IMG/VR virus record: IMGVR_UViG_3300008735_000870
Location: 1-57,946 of that record
DNA length: 57,946 bases
Reading direction: 5' to 3' (one strand)
Origin: a virus
Position 1 is the stretch's first letter, and every line of letters starts with the position of its first letter. A model generated the notes under the pieces. It searched no databases and was not told the DNA's origin. It saw only the letters and a program-made list of their open reading frames with translations. Of the stretch, positions 7,950 to 20,500 are shown one piece after another. The position numbers and the translations under genes are program-made.

Positions 7950-10598
7950 ATGACAGATCATAGAGGTGACGTATCTAGTATAAATCAAAAAACTGACTTA
8001 AAGTCATATGTCGAACGAAGTCCTGGACCGTATATAGGGATAGTAAAAAGCAACGACGATCCATTAAAAATGGGTAGATTAGGTGTGAATATTCCTGCAA
8101 GAACTGGTACAGACGATCCAATTTTTAGTCAGTTAATGTGGTGTAGCTATCTTTCACCTTTTTATGGTTCTAAAAGTCCACAGGCAGTTAGTTCAACAAA
8201 TGCATATGATTATAAAACAAATTCTCACTCTTATGGTATGTGGGCAGTACCACCTGATATTGATACAGCAGTAATGGTGATATTTGCACAAGGAATCCAA
8301 ACAGAAGAAAATGCATATTGGATAGGGTGTGTACAACAACCACAAACAAACCATCAAGTTCCGGGTTTAGCGGCATCAGAACAATCAGGAGCAGAAGAAA
8401 CAGGGAGTGGTCTTATATTGAATCCTGAAACAGGAGTACAAGAAAAAACTGCAGGACGAAATATAATAACAAAAAAAGAAGCCAAACAAGATTATGGTAC
8501 AAATTATGTACCAGCCGGAGAAGTTAATAGAGTAATGTATACAAATGCAAAAATTGGAACTTATAGCACTTATACATTACCAGTCAATGATAGAAGTGCA
8601 GAACTATTAAAGAAACAAGGTTTAGTACAAGATAGTATTAGAGGTACAACATCATCATCAGCACAAAGAGAGGCTCCTAGTGCAGTATTTGGAATAAACA
8701 CACCAGGTAGAATTAGAGCAGACAGTAGGAAATTACCAATATTAGTTACTGAAGAAAGTCGGTCTGCATATATTCCAACAGATAGAGATCCCGGTCATGT
8801 TTTTACAATGGATGACGGAGATGCCGCCGGAGATAATCAATTAGTAAGATTAAGAACAGCATCAGGACATCAACTTTTAATGCACGACACCGATGGTGTT
8901 GTTTATATTGCTAATGGTTCAGGTAATGCTTGGATTGAAATGAACAAAGAAGGTAGAATTGACGTTTATTCTGGTGTTGGAGGAATTAATTTAAGAACAG
9001 AAGGTGATTTTAATTTACATAGTGATGCAAATATTAATATGAGTGCTGGAAATGAAATTAGAATGGCGGCCACAGGAACGGATGAAGTACTTTATAAAGA
9101 TACCGATATTGCAGTTACAAAAGGACATAAAGCCAAAGGTGATGTAAAAATTCCAGCATCTCCTGGACAAATTATTACATCTGCAGATTATCAGATGCAT
9201 ATGGGAGATAAAGGAGTTTTTACATCTTCACAACAAGGTCCTGTTATGACATATGGTAAGTCAGGAATTCTATCATATTCAGACAATCAGCAATTACATG
9301 GCGCAGGCGGCCCAGTTCATTTAGCAGGATCACAAGTACACCTTAATTCAATAGGTGCAAGTTCATCTTGGGGACCAACTTGGTTGAGTAAAGAACAAAC
9401 AGGAATGTTGCCAAGAGAAGAAGGTGATGTTGAATTGTCTAAGAAAGGTTTAGAACCTTTACAATCTTTTACAAGAAAAACAAAAACTACTGTACATAGA
9501 CTTGTTACACATGAACCAATGCCAAGATTTTCTGGATTTTCAAGTCAAGGAGTAGTACCGTCTCAAATAGATGATGACAAAATGGATACAAAAATGTGGT
9601 CTAGATTAAGTTCAACACCAGGAACAGTAGAATTTGTAGAACAAAGAAATAGAACTTCAAGTATAGAATCTATTAGATTAGGACAATGGCAGGCAGACGC
9701 AGAAAGATATTTAAAAAAAGAAATGGGAAATTCAACTAGTGTTAAAAAAGCTAAACAATTATTAGAAACTTACGGAACAAAATATGACAAAACTTTTAAT
9801 GTTGTAAGTCAAACTGGAGATCGTTGGGACACGGCAAAAAGTATATCTAATAAAATTCAAAATTTCTCATTAAGTGATACTAAAAATACTATTAAAAATA
9901 ATTTTACAAATACTTTAACAAATCAAGTTATTGAATCAGTATCTGGTAAAGCAACAAATTTATTTAAAGATAATATATTTGTTAATCAAACTGGACAATT
10001 GTTTTCAATAGGACAATCAGTACACGGCAAAATAAACGAGCTACAATACGTAAAAGATAATGCAAAATCTTTAGCTACATCATACGTGACTAATATAGTT
10101 AATGACAAAATAACAGGAGTAATTTCAGCGTCATCAGTTGGTTCAATTTTCAAAGATGCTGGTGCTGTGACAAACGTTTATAAAAATGTTATGGCAGGAA
10201 ATATTACAGGAGTAACACAAATAACTTCGTTAGCTCAAAAATTTGGAATAGGAAGATCAGGTTATATAGGAAAATCGTTACATGGTACCGGAACTCCTGT
10301 ACAAGGAGCTTTTATGGCTAAGATAGCGACTAATTTTGCTAAAGTAGGAAATTGGGCATCAGCAGGTATAGGTCATATAACGAAATTTTTTAGTGATGTA
10401 CGGTTAAAAGAAGATATACAATTAATTGGTAAGTCACAGTTAGGTACCAACATTTATTCATTTAAATATAAACACTTAGATGGAATGTATCAAGGTGTAA
10501 TAGCACAAGAAGTTCCATGGGCAAAAGAAATGACAGATACAGGTTTTTATATAGTAGATTATAGTAAAGTAGACGTAGAATTTAGGAGATTACATTAA
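7950..10598 (+). CDS. 5: Baseplate hub spike gp5 with a C-terminal S74 chaperone domain
   Basis: 882 residues. Residues about 20-140 form the gp5 OB-fold (PYIGIVKSNDDPLKMGRLGV, later MVIFAQG and YWIGCV). No lysozyme domain follows, unlike T4 gp5, in line with other marine relatives. Residues about 290-480 are a VgrG/gp5-type beta-helix with repeats such as GDFNLHSDANINMSAGNEI, the membrane-piercing spike. A helical, Asn/Thr-rich region (about 570-780) follows. The last 68 residues match the Peptidase_S74 intramolecular chaperone: S815-DVRL-K820 has the Ser/Lys spacing of the self-cleaving dyad, followed by GVIAQEVP. The stop overlaps gp25 as TAATG. Confidence 0.85.
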   Translation: MTDHRGDVSSINQKTDLKSYVERSPGPYIGIVKSNDDPLKMGRLGVNIPARTGTDDPIFSQLMWCSYLSPFYGSKSPQAVSSTNAYDYKTNSHSYGMWAVPPDIDTAVMVIFAQGIQTEENAYWIGCVQQPQTNHQVPGLAASEQSGAEETGSGLILNPETGVQEKTAGRNIITKKEAKQDYGTNYVPAGEVNRVMYTNAKIGTYSTYTLPVNDRSAELLKKQGLVQDSIRGTTSSSAQREAPSAVFGINTPGRIRADSRKLPILVTEESRSAYIPTDRDPGHVFTMDDGDAAGDNQLVRLRTASGHQLLMHDTDGVVYIANGSGNAWIEMNKEGRIDVYSGVGGINLRTEGDFNLHSDANINMSAGNEIRMAATGTDEVLYKDTDIAVTKGHKAKGDVKIPASPGQIITSADYQMHMGDKGVFTSSQQGPVMTYGKSGILSYSDNQQLHGAGGPVHLAGSQVHLNSIGASSSWGPTWLSKEQTGMLPREEGDVELSKKGLEPLQSFTRKTKTTVHRLVTHEPMPRFSGFSSQGVVPSQIDDDKMDTKMWSRLSSTPGTVEFVEQRNRTSSIESIRLGQWQADAERYLKKEMGNSTSVKKAKQLLETYGTKYDKTFNVVSQTGDRWDTAKSISNKIQNFSLSDTKNTIKNNFTNTLTNQVIESVSGKATNLFKDNIFVNQTGQLFSIGQSVHGKINELQYVKDNAKSLATSYVTNIVNDKITGVISASSVGSIFKDAGAVTNVYKNVMAGNITGVTQITSLAQKFGIGRSGYIGKSLHGTGTPVQGAFMAKIATNFAKVGNWASAGIGHITKFFSDVRLKEDIQLIGKSQLGTNIYSFKYKHLDGMYQGVIAQEVPWAKEMTDTGFYIVDYSKVDVEFRRLH

Positions 10599-10987
10599 TG
10601 GCATATGGAGATAAAAGTATAACATTTAAAGGTTTTAGTTCTCGTGCAGATAAAAAGAACTTTAAACTTTATGATTTTGAATGTGCAAAACAAGATTTAA
10701 TTAATCGTTTATCTGTAAGAAAAGGTGAAAGAGTAGAAAATCCAGAATTTGGTACAATAATCTATGATTGTATATTTGAACCGTTAACAGAACCGCTTAA
10801 AAAAGCAATAGTAGATGATGTAACAGCAAATTTAAATGCTGATCCACGTATAAGCACTGAAGAAATATTGTTAGCTGAAGCAGAACATGGTATTGCTATA
10901 CAGGCTACAATTACATACGTACCATTAAACATTACTGAAAAATTAAGATTCGAATTCGATGAAAATTCATTATTACGCTTATCTTAA
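10598..10987 (+). CDS. 25: Baseplate wedge subunit gp25
   Basis: 129 residues, the normal size for the GPW/gp25 family, whose lysozyme-like fold clamps sheath and wedge at the baseplate. The hallmark stretch is RKGERVENPEFGTIIYD (about 41-57), with the Glu and PEFG typical of the family, followed by amphipathic helix EPLTEPLKKAIVDDV and a C-terminal strand pair. Order gp5-gp25-gp6 is conserved in T4-like phages. The start overlaps the gp5 stop by one base. Confidence 0.92.
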   Translation: MAYGDKSITFKGFSSRADKKNFKLYDFECAKQDLINRLSVRKGERVENPEFGTIIYDCIFEPLTEPLKKAIVDDVTANLNADPRISTEEILLAEAEHGIAIQATITYVPLNITEKLRFEFDENSLLRLS

Positions 10988-11007
10988 TATATGCATATAA
11001 TTAATGC

Positions 11008-11015
11008 TATAAATA
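11008..11015 (+). promoter_or_regulatory. T4-type late promoter (TATAAATA) before gp6
   Basis: An exact TATAAATA lies in the 44-nt gap between gp25 and gp6. Using the T4 spacing, the transcript would start near 11021, leaving only about 11 nt before the ATG at 11032, with no clear ribosome site. It would give an extra late start for gp6 and the giant protein behind it. Confidence 0.7.
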
Positions 11016-11031
11016 TTGAAGTAAACGCATT

Positions 11032-14000
11032 ATGGCCACAACAGAACGACAAAATAGATTATTAGTTGCAGAAGATTGGAGAAAGATCTATCAATCTTTC
11101 CAACAAGCAGACTTTAAATCATATGATTTCGAAACACTTCGTAGAACAATGGTGGCATATCTACGAGAAAATTATCCAGATGACTTTAATGACTTTGTAG
11201 AAAGTTCAGAGTATGTAGCACTTATTGATTTAATTGCCTATATTGCTCAGGCTTTATCTTTTAGAGTTGATTTAAATGCCAGAGAAAATTTTTTAGAAAC
11301 AGCAGAAAGACGAAATTCGGTATTAACACTAGCAAGATTAATTAATTATAATGCTAAAAGAAATAAACCAGCTACAGGATTACTTAAAGTTGATTCAATA
11401 TCAACAACGCAAGATGTTATTGATTCAACAGGATCAAATCTTGCAAATGCAACTGTAATATGGAATGATAGTGCCAATTCAAATTATAGAGAACAATTTA
11501 CTTCTATACTTAATGCGGCCAATACAGCAGGACAACGTATTGGAAAACCAAGAGAGTCCGGAACAGTTGGCGGAATTAAAACAGAAGTTTACACTTTAAG
11601 TACAAATCAATTAGACTTACCAATTTTTACTTTTAGAAAAAGTATAGGAGGAGTAAGTCGAGGGTTTGAGATAGTACCATCAACAATAGAAAATTCAGAA
11701 TCAATATACGAACAAGATCCTCTTCCAGGATCAGGTCTTACTTTTACATACAGAACAGATGGATCAGGTGACACATCTAATAATACAGGATTTTTTCTTT
11801 TATTTAAACAAGGATTAATGCACCAAACTGAATTTACAGTAAGTCAAAGTACTACAAATTATGTGCAATCAATTAACACTGCTAACATTAATAATAGTGA
11901 TGTTTGGTTGTATAAATTAGATCAGTTCGGTCAAATTTTTGAAGAATGGAAAAAAGTTCCGTCATTAACAGGAAATAATGCAATATATAATTCGTTATCA
12001 AAAGCAGAAAGAAATATTTACAATGTAGTAACAAAAAATAATGACGCAATAGATCTTGTATTTGGCGATGGAAATTTTTCTAACTTACCAATAGGAGCAT
12101 TTAGAACATATTTTAGAGTTAGTGATAATGCTACCTTTTCTATTCAACCAACCGAAATGCAAAATATTCAAGTAGGAATTCCTTATGTAGATGCCAACGG
12201 AGCACAGCAAACTCTTACATTAACAATGAGTTTAAAAGCAAGTGTGTATAATGCATCAGCAACTGAATCAAATGCATCAATTAGAGAAAAAGCACCACAG
12301 GTTTATTATGCACAAAATAGAATGATAACAGCAGAAGATTATCAAGTTATGCCTTTGTCAGCATCACAAGAAATTATAAAAGTAAGATCAGTAAATAGAG
12401 CGGCATCAGGAATATCCAGAGCAAAAGAAATTTTAGATCCTACCGGAGCGTATTCAAATGTATCTGTATTTGCAGATGACGGAATACTTTATAGAGAAGA
12501 AAAAATAAACACTTTTACTTTTACTTTTACAAATCGTCAAACAATTTTAAGTACAATAAATTCATTTGTAGAAGCAAAATTAAAAAATGCATATGCAAGA
12601 CATTTTTATTATTTGAAATATGGAACAAAAGATTTAAGTTCTTTAACAGCAACATGGGTTTCAACTACAACTGGAACTAATACTAATACAGGATATTTTA
12701 ACGGTGTAGGACCTTTAGTTACTGGAACATATGCAACGTCTAATTTAAAATATGCAACAGTTGGGTCAATAATAAAATTTACATCCCCAGATACAAGAGA
12801 ATTTTTAAACAATTCTTTAGTAACAGCAGGAACCGATAATGCCGAAGATAGAAGTTGGGTAAAACTTGGTGCAGTTGAAGGTGATGGTGCTAATGGAGGA
12901 TTAGGTAATTTAGAAACAGGAGTAGGACCAATCACACTTAATGATATTATTCCTAATGGTTCTGTATTAAATGCTATAATTCCTGCATTTACTACAACAT
13001 TTAGTAACACATTAAAAACTGATATAATTGATCGAACTGAAGCATATGAAGAATTTGGATTGAGATATGATGTTGATAATGAGGTATGGAAAGTAATAAC
13101 GTCAACAAATATATCTGCAAGTTCAGTATTCAGTTTATCTAATACAGGATCAACTACAGGTACAAATTTAGATGCAAGTTGGTGGTTTAAATTTACAAAC
13201 GATGGTAACACTTATACAGTAACGTACAGAAGTTTAGATTATATTTTTGAATCAGAAGGACAAAACAAATTTCACTATGATGTACAAGAAAAAATTTATG
13301 ATTATAAAACAGGAAAATCTGTAAAAGATACAATTAAAATTTTAAAAACAAATTCAATTGTTTCAACAGGAAATTCAATTGGATATCCGATTAATTGGCA
13401 AGTGGTTGATACAGTAACTGAAGCAGATGGATTTCAAGATAATCGAAAAGTAAAAGTTGGTTTTTATGACGACGATGATGATGGTATTGTAGATAATCCA
13501 GATATATTTGATATAGTAGTAGAACCAGATACAAATCCAACAGCTAAATTTATATTTTATCAAAAATACATTTCATATGATAATATTTCAAGATATAAAC
13601 CTTATGCCGCAACAAATTTTGTTGTGTCAAAAAATGAAACAGATATAACATTATCAAGTACAACATATGCTGATGAACAATTATTTTATTTTTATGATGA
13701 TGCAGAAAACGTAGTTAAAAAATATAGTTCTTCAACAAATACATTAACAACAACAACAGATTATTATGGAAGACGTGGAAGATCGTCTTTAACCTTTCAA
13801 TATAAGCATAATGCAGGACAAGAAACTAGAATAGATCCTTCAGTATCAAATATTGTTGATGTGTATATGTTAGAAAGATCGTATGATAACTTGTATAGAA
13901 TATGGTTACAAGATGGCGGAGCTAGACCAGTGGCAAGTACTTCAGATCAATTAAGAATAAATTATTCAGGTATACTTAACCCATTAAAATCAATGTCCGA

Positions 14001-14514
14001 TCAAATAATATATCATCCTGTAAAATATAAAATATTATTTGGTACAAGTGCAGATGAAGAATTACAAGCAACATTTAAAGTTGTAAAAAATCAAAATACC
14101 AATGTTACAAATGCAGTTATCCAAACGAGAGTAATATTAGCAATAAATGAATTTTTTGCATTAGACAATTGGGATTTTGGAGACACATTTTATTTTACAG
14201 AATTAGCCGCTTATATACATAATGAACTAGCACCAGACTTATTAACAGTAGTCATTGTGCCAAATCAATCAGGACAAGTTTTTGGATCGTTGTTCCAGGT
14301 TGCTTGTGCGGCAGACGAAATTTTTATCAGTGGGGCCACCGTTGATGATGTTACAATTATAAGTGCATTAGGTGCCAATCAGTTATTAGCATCGGGTACA
14401 GTAGTAACGTCAACTTCCACAACAACTACAACATCAACATCTTCAGCAGTATCAGGCACCACTACAACAGCAGGATCGGGAGCATCCACCGGCAGTAGTG
14501 GAGCAGGATACTAA
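11032..14514 (+). CDS. 6: Baseplate wedge subunit gp6 (BaseplateJ-like), enlarged
   Basis: 1160 residues; T4 gp6 is 660. The N-terminal region (about 25-125) is the well-conserved gp6 start: DFKSYDFETLRRTMVAYLRE, then YVALIDLIAYIAQALSFRVD, NFLETAERR and LARLINY. gp6 forms the ring holding the wedges together. The usual C-terminal part is seen near 1000-1110 (RVILAINEFFALDNWDFGD and FTELAAYIHNELAPDLL). Extra beta-rich material in the middle (about 530-950) accounts for the size. Residues 1123-1160 are a low-complexity Ser/Thr/Gly tail ending in GY, echoed in the protein at 28138-28863. The stop overlaps the next gene as TAATG. Confidence 0.88.
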   Translation: MATTERQNRLLVAEDWRKIYQSFQQADFKSYDFETLRRTMVAYLRENYPDDFNDFVESSEYVALIDLIAYIAQALSFRVDLNARENFLETAERRNSVLTLARLINYNAKRNKPATGLLKVDSISTTQDVIDSTGSNLANATVIWNDSANSNYREQFTSILNAANTAGQRIGKPRESGTVGGIKTEVYTLSTNQLDLPIFTFRKSIGGVSRGFEIVPSTIENSESIYEQDPLPGSGLTFTYRTDGSGDTSNNTGFFLLFKQGLMHQTEFTVSQSTTNYVQSINTANINNSDVWLYKLDQFGQIFEEWKKVPSLTGNNAIYNSLSKAERNIYNVVTKNNDAIDLVFGDGNFSNLPIGAFRTYFRVSDNATFSIQPTEMQNIQVGIPYVDANGAQQTLTLTMSLKASVYNASATESNASIREKAPQVYYAQNRMITAEDYQVMPLSASQEIIKVRSVNRAASGISRAKEILDPTGAYSNVSVFADDGILYREEKINTFTFTFTNRQTILSTINSFVEAKLKNAYARHFYYLKYGTKDLSSLTATWVSTTTGTNTNTGYFNGVGPLVTGTYATSNLKYATVGSIIKFTSPDTREFLNNSLVTAGTDNAEDRSWVKLGAVEGDGANGGLGNLETGVGPITLNDIIPNGSVLNAIIPAFTTTFSNTLKTDIIDRTEAYEEFGLRYDVDNEVWKVITSTNISASSVFSLSNTGSTTGTNLDASWWFKFTNDGNTYTVTYRSLDYIFESEGQNKFHYDVQEKIYDYKTGKSVKDTIKILKTNSIVSTGNSIGYPINWQVVDTVTEADGFQDNRKVKVGFYDDDDDGIVDNPDIFDIVVEPDTNPTAKFIFYQKYISYDNISRYKPYAATNFVVSKNETDITLSSTTYADEQLFYFYDDAENVVKKYSSSTNTLTTTTDYYGRRGRSSLTFQYKHNAGQETRIDPSVSNIVDVYMLERSYDNLYRIWLQDGGARPVASTSDQLRINYSGILNPLKSMSDQIIYHPVKYKILFGTSADEELQATFKVVKNQNTNVTNAVIQTRVILAINEFFALDNWDFGDTFYFTELAAYIHNELAPDLLTVVIVPNQSGQVFGSLFQVACAADEIFISGATVDDVTIISALGANQLLASGTVVTSTSTTTTTSTSSAVSGTTTTAGSGASTGSSGAGY

Positions 14515-17500
14515 TGGTAGATAAAGCAACCAATTCACAATCAGTTCAAGAAGTTGTAACTCAAGATGGAATTGAGTTACGCAGATCAATCGCACACTTA
14601 CCTGTATTCTATAGAACAGATAGCAACACAAGATTTTTATCAAGTACTATTGATCCATTAATTCAAAAAGGTGCATTACAAAGATTAGATGGATATATTG
14701 GTAGACAAGATGCTTATACAAGACAAATAACTGACACATATCTGTCTGCAACTAATAGAGATAGAATGGCATATCAATTAGAGCCTGCAGTAACTTACAC
14801 AGATAAAGACACAACATCAGTTAATCCAGAAGACCAAGTAAAATTTTCAGGTACCTATGATGATTATATTAATCAAATAAAATATTTTGGAGGTAATGTA
14901 GATAATCATGATAGACTAAACAAAGAAGTTATATACTCTTGGAACCCGGCCATTGATTTAGATAAGTTAATCAATTATAGAGAATATTATTGGTTGCCCG
15001 AAGGTCCAAATTCTATAACATTAGATTCAGTAGGACCAACGGCGTTAGTTGAAATTGATGTAACAGCATGGCCAGATGATGGAAGTACGACAAGAGCATG
15101 GAAGTTTGGAACAAAAGAAAGTGAAAGAAATCCTCAAATAAAATTATATAGAGGTAATACTTATAAATTTAAAGTAGACGCAAAAGGCCATCCATTCCAT
15201 ATAATGACAGAACCATATCGTCAAGGTGTTGCAGAAGATGGATCAACTTCTACTTTATATACAACAGGTGTAATAAACCCAGCAACAGATTCGGGTATAG
15301 TTACTTTTACAGTACCAACTACGGCACCAGATGTACTTTATTATCAATGTGGCAATCATGATAGTATGTATGGAATTTTTACTGTTGGAACGATAAGTTC
15401 AACAACAAAAATTGACGTTGCTAATGATATTTTAGGTACAAAAAATTATGCGTTAAGAACATTAAATTTATCAAATGGAATGAAAATTAAATTTGAATCT
15501 AATGTTACTGATAGCACATATGCAGGTAAAGAATATTATGTTGAAGGAGTTGGAGATTCAATTACATTTACAAATATAGAAGATTTAATAACTCCCGAAT
15601 CATATGCTACAGAAACAACTATTTTATTTGATAGTATTGCGTATGATTCTAGACCTTATGCAAAAGCATTTTATCGTCCGGAAACAAAAGATTATATTAC
15701 AATTAAAAGAGATTCAAGAGACCAAAATGCTTGGTCAAGATATAATAGATGGTTTCATAAATCTGTAATTGACGAAACAGCAGATGCTAATGGTTATACA
15801 CCTAATTTATTAGAAACTGATAGAGCTAAAAGGCCAATTATAGAATTTGATTCGGGACTTGCTTTATATAATCATGGTACTGTGGCAAAAACATCTGTAA
15901 CATTATTTGACACAGTTACAACTGATGCATTTTCTAATGTAGTTGCACAAACAGGTTATATTATAGATGGATTAGCAGTAGCAGATGGAATGAGAGTAGT
16001 ATTTTCTGCAGACACCGATACACTTGTAAAAAATAAAATTTACGTAATTAATTTTGTACAAGCCGGAGACTCAACGTCAGTAATTAATCTTACCGAAGCT
16101 ACAGATGCCGTACCTGCAGATAACGAATCAATTTTTATTGAATTTGGAACAGCAAACCAAGGTAAAACTTATTATTATGATAAGTCAACAACTACTTGGA
16201 AAACAGGGCAGACAAAAATTAAAGTAAATCAAGCACCGCTGTTTGGTATGTGGGATAATGATCATATATCATTTGATGATACAACAACGTATCCAAATTC
16301 GACTTTTAGTGGAGCAAATGTTTTTGCTTATAAAACGTCAACAACAGCAACTACAGATACAGTATTAGGTATAAAAGTAAAATATAATACAATTAATAAT
16401 ATTGGTGATATAGTTTTTGAATCAGATCATACAGCAGGAACATTTACATATAGAACGGATAATAATATTATAACTAAAAATCTTTCTGAAGGTCATTTGC
16501 ATTATACTACTAGTCTAACAACACATAATTCAAAAAGTGCTTGGGTAAAAAGAACCAACGAAAGTAAACAACGAGTAGTTAGAACATTTATAGTAGACAA
16601 AACAGAAAAACAATTGTTTCAAATTGATTTTTATAAAAATTCTATTTCTCTTACTGATTTAGAAATTTCAGTAACTGTAAATGGTATAAGAAAAAATTTA
16701 ACAACAGATTATACAATAGTTAATGGAACAGTAAACAAATATATTCAATTTGTAAAAGAATTAAAAGTAGATGATCAAATTAAATTAGTAGGATATTCAG
16801 CAACTAAAAAAGTTTCAAATAAAGGTATATACCAAATACCAGAAAATTTATCTGTTAATCCATTGAATATACAAAAAGGTACATTTACATATGGACAGAT
16901 ACTTGGACACGTAAAAGATATTTTTGATAAGAATACAGATATAACAGGAAGTATACCAGGTTCTTCATCGCTCAGAGATAATCCTGATGCAACGTTGAAT
17001 GGAGGATTAATAGTTCAGCACGAAGGAACATTATTACCTGCTGTATTTGGATTAATAGACCAAGAAGCAAATGTATTAATTGCAATAGATTATTGTAATC
17101 AAGAGTATGAAAAATTTTATAATTCATTTTTAACATATGGACTTGGTACAGCATATGAAGGGATTGCCGCGGATAGAGTTGATGAAATCATTATAGCAAT
17201 AAATCAAGGACGTGGGTCAACATTTCCTTTCTTTTATGAAGATATGATTGGAGTAGGAGAAAATTATTCATTAAGAACTTATACTGTACAAGATGCATCT
17301 GAAACTGAATATGCAATTGATTCAGTGCATACAATGACTGAAACAAATAATAGAGCGGTATATGTTTATAAAAATGATGTACAGTTGATTTTAGGTACAG
17401 AATATACTGTTAGTACAACCGATGATAGTATTAATATCATATCTACACTTGTTGCAGGAGATATTATTAAAATTAGAGATTACAGTGATACAACTGGAAG

Positions 17501-20500
17501 TTTTATTCCTCCAACACCAACTAAATTAGGATTGTATCCAAAATTTAAACCCGAATTATTTACAGACGACACTTATCTTATAAGTCAAACTATGATTAGA
17601 AAACACGACGGTTCATTTATTAAAGCATACGGAGACGAAAGAGACAATTTAATATTAGAACTTGAAAAAAGAATTTATAATAATATTAAAACACAATATG
17701 ATTCTACATTATTAGATATAGGTGATGTTGTTCCGTCAGCATTTAAGTCAACAGAATATACATTAACAGAAATAAATGATGTAATGGGTTCGGATTTTTA
17801 TATATGGGCAGGCAGAAATGGTGTGCAATATATTAATAATACAACGTTTGTTGAAGGATCACCGTTTACATATAATTATTCAGCATCAACAGATAGAATA
17901 AACGATGCTAAATTGCCAGGCCACTGGAGAGGCATATACAAATATTTTTATGATACAGATAGTCCACATATAAGACCGTGGGAGATATTAGGATATTCAG
18001 AAAAACCTAGTACTTGGGAAAGTACATATGGTTTGGCACCATATACATCAGGTAACACAATACTATGGGACGCAGTTGCAGGGCATTTAGGTAGATATGG
18101 TAAATCAAGTATTGCATCATATATTCCAGTAGATACGTCAGGAAATTTATTAGATCCGATCGCCGCAAAATTAATTAATACATTTGATGTGCCAAACAGA
18201 AACCAAGCATGGAAGTTTGGAGACCAAGGTCCAGCAGAAACTAGTTGGAGAAGATCAAGTGCATATCCTTTTTCTGTAATAAAAACATTGGCTCTTACTA
18301 AACCAGCGAAATTTTTTAATTTATTTTTTGATAATAGTAGATTAACTAAAAATATTTCAAATAATTTAATTAGTAAAGATACAAATATTATACAACAATT
18401 AAGTACAGCAAACTATCATTTAGAAACTTCTACAAATATTCAAACAGGAGTTGTAACAAGATATACAACAGCGGGATATCAACCATTTGTAGTAAATTAT
18501 TTAATATTTAAAAATCTAGATCCATTAACTTTCTTTTATAATAAATTAAAACAATTAGATATTCAATTAGCTTATAAGTTAGGTGGCTTTACTGATAAAG
18601 AAAATATAAAAGTTTTAACTGATTCAGTTTCACCAGGATCAACATCAGGTTCTAAATTTATACCAGATGAAAACTATAAAATATTATTTAGAACGTCAAA
18701 TCCTGTAAACAGTTTTAATTATTCAGGAGTGTTAATTGAAAAGAATACAGACACATCAATTGATGGATCAACATTATTAGGTGGGTGGAAAGTATTAGGA
18801 TATTCTACTACAAAACCATATTTTAATTTTTATTATCCTATAAAAAGCATAACAGGTCAAAAAGTTATTGTATCAGATGCAGAAGCAATAATTTATCAGA
18901 ATTATCAAACAACAACACAAGTTATTCCATATGGTCATGTATTTGATACAATTCAACAAGTTGTAGATTTTTTAATGGGATATGGAAAATGGTTAGAATC
19001 TAAAGGTTTTGTTTATGATAAATTTTCAAATGAAATAAAAGAAGTATTAAATTGGAGATTGTCAGTTAAAGAATTTTTATTTTGGACAACGCAACCTTGG
19101 GCACCGGGTTCAGCAATTACAATATCTCCAGGAGCAAACGGATTTCAGCTTAACACAGAGAATTCAATTGTTGGAAAATTAAAAAACCTAGCAGGAGATT
19201 ATTCTTTGTTAGATGCAGGTGGAAGAAAAATTGATATTGTAAATGTTAGTACTAAAAGGTTAGGGAAGAATTTTGAAATTTCGATTAAAGATCCTGATAT
19301 TGGACTTTATAATATAGCATTAAACACAGTTCAAAAAGAACATATATTATTGTTTGATAATACAACAGTGTTCTCTGATATTATATATGAACCATATACT
19401 GGATATCGTCAAGCAAGATTAAAATTAGTAGGATGGAAAACAAGCAACTGGACTGGTGATTATCATGCTCCAGGGTTTATGTTTGATGCGGCACAGGTAA
19501 CATATTGGTTAAAAAATACAGATTATAAAATTGGTGACACAGTAGAGTATCAAGGAAAATTTTATGTTGCAAAAATAAATCATAATTCAAGCACGACTTT
19601 TGTTAATGAAAGTTGGATACAAAAATCGGAAAAGCCTAAATTACAATTAATTCCAAATTTTGATTATAAAATTTCACGGTTTAATGATTTTTATAGTTTA
19701 GAATCAAATAATTTTGATGAATCACAGCAAGGATTGGCACAACATTTAATTGGATACCAATCAAGAGATTACTTAGAAAATCTTTTTGTTAATGATATTT
19801 CACAATATAAATTTTATCAAGGATATATTCAAGAAAAAGGTACGCAAAATGCTATTGATAAGTTATTAAAAGCAAAATACGAAGGACAAAATATATCTTT
19901 AGATTTATATCCAGAATGGATGATTCGTACAGGTAAAATTGGAAACACAGATTTAAAAGAAAGTATTCAAATTGTGTTAGATGATGACGAGTTTACAGCG
20001 AATTCACAAAGTATTGAATTATTTGATACGTCAAATGAGACACAACAGTATGCTAGATCTGTTTATGTTGATAAAAATAATTTATATAGTAAGCCAGTTG
20101 AATATATAGCCAGTACAACGTTTTCAAGATATAGTTATGCTACAGAAGGGGTAGATAGAGATACAGTACAAGTTCTTCCAAATGCAGGTTATCCACAATT
20201 AAATCAAGTACAACGTACAGCATATAACATAGAAGATCTTTTAGAGTTGGATCTTACCTTAACTAGCTCAAATGATTTAATTTGGGTAGCAAATAAAACT
20301 AATAACGATTGGGACGTATTTCGTTTAACGTTGTCAGGATATAAAATTGCACAATTAAAACCAATTAATGGTAATACACAATTAGAAATTACATTTACCA
20401 GTTCACATGATCTAGTAGCAGGCAGTTCAACAACAATGGCAGATTATTTTGCAATAACAAATTCTAAAACTGTAGAATTAAATGGAGTTTATACTGTTCA

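Noticed and set aside
7950-10598. A lysozyme domain in gp5 as in T4
   Set aside because: No Glu-containing lysozyme motif lies between the OB-fold and the beta-helix.
12609-13211. A 200-codon open frame on the minus strand inside gp6
   Set aside because: It lies wholly within the gp6 coding sequence, whose frame and codon use are clear; no ribosome site or known family supports it.
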